From the NCBI GenBank assembly GCA_900545875.1, contig URAQ01000122.1:1-5714 (forward strand): DNA of 5,714 bases. The letters run 5' to 3'. This DNA is from an uncultured Collinsella sp. GTDB lineage: Bacteria > Actinomycetota > Coriobacteriia > Coriobacteriales > Coriobacteriaceae. The notes under the pieces were generated by a model, which was given only the letters and a program-made list of their open reading frames with translations, had not been told where the DNA came from and did no database searches. Position 1 is the first letter of the stretch. Each line of letters starts with the position of its first letter. Shown piece by piece: positions 1 to 5,714 of this stretch. The position numbers and the translations under genes are program-made.

Positions 1-99
1 TGCATCAGGCGTAAGACGGAGGCACGCCATATATAATAAATGGTGCGGCAGCCCGCGTCGCAACGGGCAGTGGCACAAAACGAAATAAATAAAGACAAT
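1..99 (+). other. Leader of the fimbrillin-like gene, possibly holding the tail of an upstream gene
   Basis: One forward frame is open from position 2 to a TAA at 86-88 and would encode the last 28 residues of an upstream protein ending in HKTK. This would leave only 11 bases before the ATG at 100. The tail has no recognisable family signature, so it may be chance. Positions 80-99 are A-rich (aaataaataaagacaat), which is the usual translation-start context in Bacteroidota, where strong Shine-Dalgarno sequences are uncommon. An ATG at 40 is in frame with the downstream gene but would put 20 charged and polar residues before the signal peptide. Confidence 0.35.
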
Positions 100-1617
100 A
101 TGAAAATAATAAGGAACATAGCGAGAAGGCCGTGGCCGCGCATCGGCGACTGGTTGCCGGTTGTGATGCTCATCTGTGGGGTGCTCGCTTCCTGTAGCAG
201 TGAGGATGAAAGCACCGCGCCCCTGCCCGACGGCAAGTACCCGCTGCAACTGACGGCGGAGGTGGCGCAGCCGCAGACCCGCGCCGGAGGTAAGGATGCG
301 TGGACGGGCGGCGAGGAGATTAGAGTGTCACTGGAAGGCGTGTTTGGTAACAAAACATACGTGATGGACGCATCGGGCAATGCAAGCCCGAAGGATGCCG
401 ATAATGCCTTCTATTGGAAGAACACCGATGAAGCCCGCGTCAGTGCATGGACCCCGGACATAGAATCGGAAACGGATATTTCCGACCAAAGTGGCGGGTA
501 CGCCGCTTTCGATGTCCTGTACGCCAGTGCCATAGGGCGTTATGACCAAGCCATAAATCTCCGTTTCATCCACCGCATGGCGAAAATCGAAGTAATTCTC
601 AAAGCTGGCGAAGGCATTACGGAAGAGGAGTTGGAGGGTGCGACCGTCACCATTTTCGGAGACCCGCTAACGCACTCAACCGCCGGCTTGGTATCACCGG
701 GTGACCAATCGGACGGCGAGATAAAGCCCTATTACGATGCCGCAACGAAGAAATACGAGGCGTTAGTGCCGCCGCAGGATATGACGGGCAAGCCGCTCAT
801 CCGAATCAGCATAGGCAGCAATGACTTTACCTACACTCCCGAAACAGAAGCTGCCGGCAAATTTGGGTTTTTCGGTGGCAAGCGGTATGCCTACACCATC
901 ACCGTGAAAGCCAGTGGCATAGAGGTGACCGCAGCCAAGGGCGGAACGTGGAACGCCGGCGGCAGCGAGAATGTGGGCGTGACCATCACCTATGACGGCA
1001 CGGAAACAGAACCGAAAATCGGCGACTATTACTACTCCGACGGCACCTGGAGCGACGGTGGCCTGCGCAAGCTCTATGCCGACGGCACGATGGAGTGGGC
1101 AGAGACCAAGCCGCAGCCGGAGAACGGTAAGAACGTTATCGCCATCGTGTTCCATGCCGGTCATCACGAAAACGATGCCTCCGATTACTCCGCCACCGGT
1201 ATCGGTCAGCAGAAGTGCCACGGCTATGCCGTTGCCTTGCAGGATGCCACAAACGGTTATTGTCAGTGGGGCGTTTACGGAACCGAGTTGGGTTGCTGCC
1301 CCACGGATGGAAGCGGAAAAAAACAGAACAATTACTCTGCACCTGACATCGACTGGAGCGGCTACGCCTGGACACAGAAAATCATCACCGCTGCCGGCGG
1401 CAAGGACAAGTTGAATGCCACCGAAGATTCCGGTTATCCTGCCACCTACTATGCCGTTGTGGATTATGCGCACAAAGTCCCGTCCCCTGCCAACAGCACC
1501 GGCTGGTTTTTGCCCTCCATCGGCCAGATGTGGAATGTTTATCAAAACCGCGCTTCTTTGTTTGAAGGCAAGACAGTGGTATCAGGCTTAAAGTCTGACT
1601 GGTACTGGTCCTCCTCG
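100..1617 (+). CDS. Fimbrillin-family (Mfa-like) lipoprotein with DUF1566-like C-terminal domain, 3' truncated at chimeric junction
   Basis: This is probably a surface-exposed fimbrial subunit or tip adhesin of a Bacteroidota cell. I chose the ATG at 100 because it gives a lipoprotein signal: basic residues 1-14, hydrophobic core around 19-30, and lipobox L29-A30-S31-C32 followed by SSEDE, which resembles the Bacteroidetes outer-surface export signal. Residues 50-290 look like the Mfa-like/fimbrillin fold: TRA at 60-62, a W-x-G-G-E-E-I segment at 68-74, the phrase LRFIHRMAKIEV at 154-165, LVPPQ at 222-226, and KRYAYTITVKASGIEV followed by GGTWNAGGSE at 281-290. Residues 300-506 form a second domain with WFLPSIGQMW (469-478) and WYWSSS (501-506), reminiscent of DUF1566 or lectin-like domains; it contains Cys373, Cys388, Cys399 and Cys400. 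After residue 506 the sequence turns into the antisense of asd, so the true C-terminus is missing. The frame continues to a stop at 1923, but that extension is not real protein. Family assignment is from remembered signatures; exact role in a fimbria is inferred. Confidence 0.85.
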
Positions 1618-1618
1618 A
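1609..1618. other. Probable chimeric junction between Bacteroidota and actinobacterial DNA
   Basis: Up to about 1617 the plus strand encodes a good fimbrillin-like C-terminal motif (WYWSSS). From about 1611 onward the minus strand encodes a good Asd ending in DITVEE. Both genes are cut in mid-domain at the same point and in opposite orientations. The bases cctcctcg at 1610-1617 fit either parent, since they read as Ser-Ser codons forward and as Glu-Glu codons in reverse. They may therefore be a short shared sequence where reads or contigs were wrongly joined. A real recombination event is possible but less likely. Confidence 0.8.
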
Positions 1619-2387
1619 CCGTAATATCGCGCTCAAACTCGAGCGTAATGCTCTCGGAGTGCGAACGCAGCACGGGCACGCGCACGCAGGTGCAGTTCAC
1701 GCGCAGCTCGGGCAGGTGCATAATCTTGCGGCCCTCGTTTTGCAGCTTCATCTCCTCGGAGGTAAAGCCCTCCTCCTTGACGCCGCCAATCTGCGGAATC
1801 AGGTTGCTCGCCAGCTGGGCGGCAAAAGCGCGCGGCTCGGGAATCTCCTCGCCACGGCCCAGGGCGGCAAGCTGCGCTTCGAGCTCGGCCATACCGGGAG
1901 CACCGGCACCAGAAGCCGCCTGATACGTCGAGACGATCATGCGCTTCACGCCAGCGAGCTGATGCAGCGGCCACGTGGGAACCAGGCCGATGATGGTCGC
2001 GCAGTTGGGATTGGCGATAAGGCCGTGATGCCATTTGATATCGTCGGCATTGATCTCGGGCACGACCAGCGGCACCTCGGGATCCATGCGGAAGGCGTGG
2101 CTGTTGTCGACTACGACGGCGCCACGCTTGACGGCCTCGGGCAGCAGCTCCTTGGCGATATCGTCGCCGGCAGCGCCGAGCACAATATCACAGCCCTCAA
2201 AGGCCTCGGGGCAAGCCTCTTCGATCACAACCTGCTCGCCGCGGAACTCGACGGTCTTGCCCGCGGAGCGTGCACTTGCCAGCAGCTTGAGCTTGCCGAC
2301 CGGGAACTCCTGCTCGTTGAGGCACTCGAGCATCTGGGTGCCTACAGCTCCCGTCGCGCCCAAAATAGCAACCGTGTACTGTTTCAT
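1611..2387 (-). CDS. asd: Aspartate-semialdehyde dehydrogenase, C-terminally truncated
   Basis: Cytoplasmic enzyme that reduces L-4-aspartyl phosphate to L-aspartate-4-semialdehyde with NADPH, the branch point to lysine/diaminopimelate, threonine and methionine. Start ATG at 2387, preceded by AAAGGGGGA (2399-2391). The 259 residues seen include the Rossmann loop GATGAVG (10-16), RSAGK (40-44) for NADP phosphate, NSHAFR with Arg100 for substrate phosphate, the catalytic cysteine Cys129 in NPNCATI, Gln156 in STYQAASGAG, the EExK segment near 211-214 and the catalytic His243 in RVPVLRSH. The family is usually about 330-345 residues, so some 75-85 C-terminal residues are missing. They are lost at the junction, not by a stop within native sequence; beyond Glu259 the frame runs to 1542 through fimbrillin antisense. 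It lies downstream of lysC on the same strand but is separated by 174 bases containing a hairpin. A weak TATACA (2456-2451) could serve as its own promoter. Confidence 0.95.
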
Positions 2388-2461
2388 GCTTCCCCCTTTA
2401 AAGGTTGTGGCTTTTGCCCGCACGCCGAGCAGGCCGATTATTGTTGCCAGTGTATACAAGA

Positions 2462-2488
2462 ACGGGGCGGACACGAAACCCGCCCCGT
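2462..2488 (-). terminator. Hairpin between lysC and asd, possible weak intrinsic terminator
   Basis: A perfect 9-bp GC-rich stem: acggggcgg (2462-2470) pairs with ccgccccgt (2480-2488) around a 9-base loop. Read on the minus strand it is followed by TTCTTGT, a short and interrupted T-run. It lies about 75 bases past the lysC stop, so it may end or attenuate lysC transcription before asd. The poor T-run means partial read-through is likely. Confidence 0.5.
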
Positions 2489-2510
2489 CGAAACGAAACC
2501 GAAACGAAAC
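2489..2510. repeat. Two perfect tandem copies of an 11-base cgaaacgaaac unit
   Basis: Positions 2489-2499 and 2500-2510 are identical (cgaaacgaaac), each built from two CGAAA/C sub-units. A related acgaaac lies in the hairpin loop at 2473-2479. The array is short and lies entirely in the lysC-asd intergenic region. It has no spacers, so it is not a CRISPR. Function unknown. Confidence 0.6.
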
Positions 2511-2521
2511 GCCCCGCCGTA

Positions 2522-2548
2522 GATTTATGAGACATGTCCCAAAAAATC
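2522..2548. repeat. Imperfect palindrome centred on GACATGTC just downstream of lysC
   Basis: The 8-bp palindrome gacatgtc (2531-2538) is flanked by gattt (2522-2526) and aaatc (2544-2548), which are mutually complementary, with a one-base offset and a few mismatches between. The A-run (2541-2546) lies on the side facing lysC, so read on the lysC strand the T-run comes before the hairpin. That is the wrong order for a lysC terminator. It could be a dispersed intergenic repeat or a protein-binding site; the sequence does not decide. Confidence 0.45.
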
Positions 2549-2561
2549 AACGGGATGGCAG

Positions 2562-3950
2562 CTACTTGTGGAGCGCGACCAGGGCGGGATCGACCGGCGC
2601 GGGAGCCTCCAGGTCGGAGACCTTCACAATGCCGTTCTCGTCGGAGAAGGCACGGTAAATGGTCTGAATCGCCAGGTCGAAGTCCTTCTCCTCGACACCG
2701 ATAATGATATTGATCTCGTCGCAGCTCTGCGAAATCATACGCACGCTCACGCCGGCCTGACCAAGCATGCCAAACAGATGGCCCGAGATACCTGCACGGC
2801 CGCGCAGGTTACGGCCAACGGTAGCGATGAGCGCCAAGCCCTCGACAACCTCGATCTCGAGCGGCTCGACCTCCTGTTGAATGTCGCCCACGAGCGAGTA
2901 CAGCGAGTCGTGCACATCCTGCTCCTGCACCACGGCGCCAAAGCGGTCGACACCGGTGGGCATGTGCTCGACGGAAACGTCATAGCGCTCGAAGACCGAA
3001 AGCGCGCGGCGCATAAAACCGACACGGGGTTTGGTGCGGTCGCGGGCAACGTTGATGGCGACAAAACCGCGCTTGCCGGTCACACCGGTAATGATGGGCT
3101 CCGCCTCGCCCTCATCAGCCGTCTCGCTAATGATGGTGCCGGGGTCCTGCGGCGCATTGGTGTTCTTGATGACCAGCGGAATACCTGCCTCGCGCACGGG
3201 GAACACGGCCTCCTCGTGCAGGACGCTTGCGCCCATGTACGAAAGCTCGCGCAGCTCCTCATAGGTAACGCGCGCAATGGGCTGAGCCTCGGGAACGATA
3301 CGCGGATCGGCAGAATAGAAGCCCGAGACGTCGGTCCAGTTCTCGTACAGATCGGCGCCCAGGCACTTAGCCAAGATCGAGCCCGAGATATCGCCGCCAC
3401 CACGGTCGAGCAGCTTGATCTGGCCCTCACGCGTCGCGCCGTAGAAACCGGGCATAACAAAGCCGCCCTGCTGACCGTACTCCTGCACCAGCTCGGAGGT
3501 GCGATTCATGCTGAGCGTACCGTCGTGATGGAACGCCACAACCGTCGCGGCGTCCAGGAACGGTAAGCCCAGGTACTCGGCCATCAGGCGGGCGGTAAAG
3601 TACTCGCCACGGCTCACAAGCTCCTCGGTGGAGTAGCCGCCCGAGCGGGCGCGCTCGGCAAAGGCCGCGAACTCCTCACGGATGGGATAGGTGAGCTCCA
3701 GCTCGTCAGCGATATCAAAATAGCGCTGGCCAATGTCCTCGAGTAGCTCCTCACACGACACGTGGTACTTAACGTGCGCATTGACCAGATAGAGCAGGTC
3801 GGTCACCTTGGTGTCGCCCTTAGAACGGCGACCGCAGGCGGAAACCACCACAAAACGGCGAGCCGGGTCGGCATCGACGATGGCCTTGATCTTCTTGAAG
3901 TGTTCGGCGTCGGCGACCGACGAGCCGCCAAACTTGGCAATCTTAATCAT
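2562..3950 (-). CDS. lysC: Aspartate kinase (aspartokinase), monofunctional with C-terminal ACT domains
   Basis: Cytoplasmic enzyme that phosphorylates L-aspartate with ATP, the committed first step to lysine, threonine and methionine. It has 462 residues, a normal length for monofunctional aspartokinases. Kinase domain about 1-285: KFGGSS (6-11) at the N-terminus, TKVTDLL (47-53), SRGEYFTARL (113-122) with the substrate-binding Arg-Gly-Glu, PGFYGAT (167-173), RGGGD (183-187), TDVSGFYSADPR (206-217), and SYMGASVLHEEAVFP (237-251). Two ACT-type regulatory regions follow at about 295-370 and 372-445, with SQSCDEINIIIGV (407-419) typical of the effector-binding segment. The DTKVTDLL context resembles the Bacillus YclM (AK III) type, so feedback by lysine and/or threonine is likely but inferred. 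The ATG at 3950 is the only usable start: an in-frame TAG lies at 3971-3969. The best ribosome site, AGAAAGG (3970-3964), is unusually far away, 13 bases. It is divergent from thrC and upstream of asd. Confidence 0.97.
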   Translation of the reverse strand: MIKIAKFGGSSVADAEHFKKIKAIVDADPARRFVVVSACGRRSKGDTKVTDLLYLVNAHVKYHVSCEELLEDIGQRYFDIADELELTYPIREEFAAFAERARSGGYSTEELVSRGEYFTARLMAEYLGLPFLDAATVVAFHHDGTLSMNRTSELVQEYGQQGGFVMPGFYGATREGQIKLLDRGGGDISGSILAKCLGADLYENWTDVSGFYSADPRIVPEAQPIARVTYEELRELSYMGASVLHEEAVFPVREAGIPLVIKNTNAPQDPGTIISETADEGEAEPIITGVTGKRGFVAINVARDRTKPRVGFMRRALSVFERYDVSVEHMPTGVDRFGAVVQEQDVHDSLYSLVGDIQQEVEPLEIEVVEGLALIATVGRNLRGRAGISGHLFGMLGQAGVSVRMISQSCDEINIIIGVEEKDFDLAIQTIYRAFSDENGIVKVSDLEAPAPVDPALVALHK

Positions 3951-4001
3951 GGGCTGGAGGTTACCTTTCTAAAAGCCTCTGCGAACCTATTTTGCGTGCT
4001 C

Positions 4002-4010
4002 TGATACCAT
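4002..4010 (+). promoter_or_regulatory. Candidate extended -10 promoter element of thrC
   Basis: TGaTACCAT fits an extended -10 (TGn plus a hexamer with four of six matches). No good -35 box is seen 17 bases upstream, which is tolerated by extended -10 promoters. The start of transcription would be near 4017, giving a leader of about 37 bases before the thrC ATG at 4054. Confidence 0.3.
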
Positions 4011-4016
4011 GGTTTC
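4003..4016. promoter_or_regulatory. Near-perfect 14-bp palindrome in the lysC/thrC divergent region, candidate operator
   Basis: gataccatggtttc is symmetrical at all but one base pair, around a perfect accatggt core (4006-4013). It overlaps the candidate thrC -10 and lies mostly in the spacer of the candidate lysC promoter. A bound protein could therefore affect both genes. No regulator is encoded in the window and I do not recognise the motif. Confidence 0.3.
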
Positions 4017-4038
4017 ACCGATTGGGACCAAGGCATCC

Positions 4039-4044
4039 GAGGAG
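4039..4044 (+). promoter_or_regulatory. Ribosome binding site that fixes the thrC start
   Basis: GAGGAG lies 9 bases before the ATG at 4054. The alternative in-frame ATG at 4009 has no purine-rich site before it and lies inside the candidate promoter and palindrome. The protein beginning at 4054 also aligns with the conserved threonine synthase N-terminus (YHSTRG). Confidence 0.8.
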
Positions 4045-4053
4045 CAGTGTTAT

Positions 4054-5571
4054 ATGGGAACTTATCATAGTACACGAGGACGCACTTTATCGTGCTCAAG
4101 TAAGGTGGCAATCCGTACCGGCATCGCTCCCGACGGGGGTTTGTTTGTCTCGGACGAGCTCGGCACCCAGCAGGTCGATATCAGCTCGCTTGCAGATAAA
4201 TCGTACTTTGAAATCGCTCAAGATGTGTTGGGAATGTTACTGAATGATTACACGGCCGAAGAAATTTCGGCGTGTGTCGACGAGGCATACCGCGGCACGT
4301 TCGCGAGTGAAGAGGTTACGCCGCTCGTCAAACTCGACGCTGCGCCGGGCGCTGACGCCCCTCAGACCTATGTGATGGAGCTCTTTGGCGGTCCCACGAG
4401 CGCCTTCAAGGACGTCGCCCTGCAGATGCTCCCCCGCTTGATGGCCCGCACTTCCGCCAAGGACGGCGGCGCCGAGCGCATCATGATCGTCACCGCCACG
4501 TCGGGCGACACAGGCAAGGCAGCACTCGCCGGCTTTGCCGACGCCCCGGGCACGGGCATCACCGTCTTTTATCCCGAGGGCAAGGTCAGCCGCGTGCAGA
4601 ATCTGCAGATGTCCACGCAGGAGGGCGGCAACGTCGCCGTCTGCGGCATCCGCGGCAACTTCGACGACGCCCAGAGTGCCGTCAAGCGCATCTTTGCCGA
4701 TAAGGAGCTGGCCGAGCGCCTGGAGGCCGCCGGCACCGTGCTTTCGAGCGCCAACTCCATCAACGTCGGCCGCCTGGTGCCGCAGGTCGTCTACTACTTT
4801 GCCGCCTATGCGCAGCTGCTGCGCGCCGGCGCCATCGAGGCCGGCGATGCCGTGGAGTTCTGCGTACCGACCGGCAACTTTGGCGATATCCTGGCCGGCT
4901 ACTACGCCAAGCGCATGGGTCTGCCCGTCGCCAAACTCGTCGTGGCCAGCGACAAGAACAACGTGCTCGCTGACTTCCTGACCACCGGCGTCTACGACCG
5001 CAACCGTCCGTTCTTCACGACCATTTCGCCGTCGATGGACATCCTTATTAGCTCTAATCTGGAGCGCATGCTCTACTTCCTGTCCGACGGCGACTGCGAG
5101 CTCGTTGCCGGCCTTATGGAGCAGCTTGCCCAGACCGGTCGCTACGAGGTGCCTGCCGAGCTGCTGGCCAAGATCCAGAGCGTATTTGGCTGCGGCTGGG
5201 CCAGCGAGGACGAGGTTCGCGGCGCCATCAAGAGCTGCTGGGATGCCAACGGCTACGTGATCGACCCGCACACCGCTTGCGGCTATCACGTCTTTGAGCA
5301 GGTCGCCCCCACCGAGGGCGCCAAGGCCCGCGTGCTGCTTTCGACCGCCAGCCCCTACAAGTTCCCGCGCGCCTGCTGCGATGCCCTGGGCCTCGACGTT
5401 CCCGAGGACGACTTTGAGGCCATGCGCGTGCTCGAGCAGGCAACCAACACGGTCGCCCCAGCCCAGCTCGCCGAACTCGAGTCCAAGCCCGTCCGCTTCG
5501 AAGACGTCTGTGACGTAGCCGACATGGCTAACTACGTGGAGCAGGCTGCAAAAAAGATGGCTACCAACTAA
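4054..5571 (+). CDS. thrC: Threonine synthase
   Basis: Cytoplasmic pyridoxal-phosphate enzyme that converts O-phospho-L-homoserine and water to L-threonine and phosphate, the last step of threonine synthesis. The 505 residues are at the long end for the family. N-terminal domain: YHSTRG (4-9) and GIAPDGGLFV (23-32), diagnostic of threonine synthase. PLP-binding lysine Lys119 in GGPTSAFKDVALQ (112-124). ATSGDTG (148-154) is the substrate-carboxylate/PLP loop, SANSINVGRL (232-241) a conserved active-site segment, and VPTGNFGD (271-278) the phosphate-binding glycine-rich loop. The C-terminal domain includes DPHTACGY (404-411) and STASPYKFP (430-438), also typical. The upstream spacing to lysC is 103 bases, divergent. 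A strong terminator follows within 15 bases of the stop, so thrC is probably monocistronic, unlike the hom-thrC-thrB operons of many bacteria. No missing motif or frameshift is seen. Confidence 0.97.
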   Translation: MGTYHSTRGRTLSCSSKVAIRTGIAPDGGLFVSDELGTQQVDISSLADKSYFEIAQDVLGMLLNDYTAEEISACVDEAYRGTFASEEVTPLVKLDAAPGADAPQTYVMELFGGPTSAFKDVALQMLPRLMARTSAKDGGAERIMIVTATSGDTGKAALAGFADAPGTGITVFYPEGKVSRVQNLQMSTQEGGNVAVCGIRGNFDDAQSAVKRIFADKELAERLEAAGTVLSSANSINVGRLVPQVVYYFAAYAQLLRAGAIEAGDAVEFCVPTGNFGDILAGYYAKRMGLPVAKLVVASDKNNVLADFLTTGVYDRNRPFFTTISPSMDILISSNLERMLYFLSDGDCELVAGLMEQLAQTGRYEVPAELLAKIQSVFGCGWASEDEVRGAIKSCWDANGYVIDPHTACGYHVFEQVAPTEGAKARVLLSTASPYKFPRACCDALGLDVPEDDFEAMRVLEQATNTVAPAQLAELESKPVRFEDVCDVADMANYVEQAAKKMATN

Positions 5572-5579
5572 ACCCCTTA

Positions 5580-5614
5580 TAAGGCGCCGGCGAAAGCCGG
5601 CGCACCTTCTTTTA
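5580..5614 (+). terminator. Intrinsic terminator of thrC
   Basis: A perfect 8-bp stem, gcgccggc (5584-5591) and gccggcgc (5596-5603), is closed by a GAAA tetraloop. Outer AAGG/CCTT pairing is possible, and the stem is followed by cttctttta, a T-rich tail. It begins about a dozen bases after the thrC stop. On the opposite strand the hairpin lacks a T-run, so it should act mainly on thrC. Confidence 0.9.
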
Positions 5615-5691
5615 TCAGATACCTACCGGGATGATGACGAACGTGCATAGCGTGCCTGGCTGTTTAGTTCGTCGCGAGTTCCGCACGCAAA

Positions 5692-5714
5692 GGAAAGCAC
5701 TTAATGTGCTTTCC
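5692..5714. repeat. Perfect 9-bp inverted repeat at the window edge
   Basis: ggaaagcac (5692-5700) pairs perfectly with gtgctttcc (5706-5714) around a ttaat loop. The window ends at the last stem base, so the stem may be longer. Read on the minus strand it is followed by TTTGCG, only a short T-run, so it could be a weak terminator for a gene entering from the right. Read forward, what follows is unseen. The 5615-5691 stretch before it shows no recognisable gene. Confidence 0.6.

Larger units (their letters stand above)
3989..4018 (-). promoter_or_regulatory. Candidate lysC promoter
   Basis: On the minus strand, GTGAAA (4018-4013) and CAAAAT (3994-3989) each match four of six bases of the sigma-70 type -35 and -10 boxes, with an 18-base spacer. 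This would give a leader of about 30 bases before the lysC ATG. The leader is too short for a lysine riboswitch or T-box. Identified by eye only. Confidence 0.35.

Noticed and set aside
763..1545. Minus-strand open frame inside the fimbrillin-like gene
   Set aside because: The plus strand has consistent fimbrillin signatures throughout this interval, while the reverse product shows no coherent motif.
1600..1625. Genuine horizontal transfer or transposon insertion at the junction
   Set aside because: No transposase, integrase, terminal inverted repeats or target duplication is visible, and both genes are broken in mid-domain. A false assembly join is simpler.
2473..2511. CGAAAC repeats as a CRISPR or iteron array
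   Set aside because: Units are 11 bases, directly adjacent, only two full copies, with no spacers, no cas genes and no replication gene nearby.
1659..3566. Long plus-strand open frames across asd and lysC (1659-2522 and 2568-3566)
   Set aside because: Both are antisense to strongly supported enzymes with all catalytic motifs; their His/Leu/Arg-rich products show no recognisable domain.
3951..4008. Lysine riboswitch, T-box or leader-peptide attenuator before lysC or thrC
   Set aside because: The whole intergenic region is 103 bases, with leaders of roughly 30-40 bases, far too short for those RNAs. No Thr- or Lys-rich leader peptide is seen.
4009..4053. Upstream in-frame ATG at 4009 as the thrC start
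   Set aside because: No ribosome site precedes it, it overlaps the candidate promoter and palindrome, and the added 15 residues are not typical of the family. ATG 4054 has GAGGAG at good spacing.
4237..5289. Long open frame on the minus strand across thrC
   Set aside because: It is the antisense of a fully supported threonine synthase. Its Ala/Gly/Val/Asp-rich product has no family motif, as expected for a shadow in GC-rich DNA.
5631..5714. Possible small plus-strand gene starting at ATG 5631
   Set aside because: No ribosome site precedes it, the product has no motif, and the frame runs into a perfect hairpin at the window edge.

Overview
The window looks like two unrelated pieces of gut-type bacterial DNA joined near position 1610-1617, most likely an assembly chimera. 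Positions 1 to about 1612 carry a Bacteroidota-style lipoprotein gene of the fimbrillin (Mfa-like) family: A-rich start context, Bacteroidetes lipobox, fimbrillin sequence signatures and a DUF1566-like C-terminal domain. Positions from about 1612 to 5714 are GC-rich DNA that I read as actinobacterial, probably class Coriobacteriia and possibly Collinsella. The taxonomic names are inferred from protein style and base composition, not from a search.

Layout: 1-99 is a leader or the possible tail of an upstream gene. 100-1617 (+) is the fimbrillin-like lipoprotein, cut off inside a C-terminal WYWSSS motif. 1611-2387 (-) is asd (aspartate-semialdehyde dehydrogenase), which lacks its C-terminus because the junction cuts it. 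2388-2561 is an intergenic stretch with a hairpin, a short tandem repeat and a palindromic repeat. 2562-3950 (-) is a complete lysC (aspartate kinase). 3951-4053 is a compact divergent control region with a near-palindrome. 4054-5571 (+) is a complete thrC (threonine synthase), followed by a strong intrinsic terminator. 5615-5714 is probably intergenic and ends in a 9-bp hairpin at the window edge.

The right part is one metabolic module. LysC phosphorylates aspartate, Asd reduces aspartyl phosphate to the semialdehyde, and ThrC makes threonine from O-phosphohomoserine. Homoserine dehydrogenase and homoserine kinase, which link Asd to ThrC, are not in the window. The shared lysC/thrC control region suggests coordinated control of the entry and exit steps of threonine synthesis. 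I found no new defence, mobile or RNA system. The most consequential observation is the junction, because reading frames running through it on both strands would give false fusion proteins.
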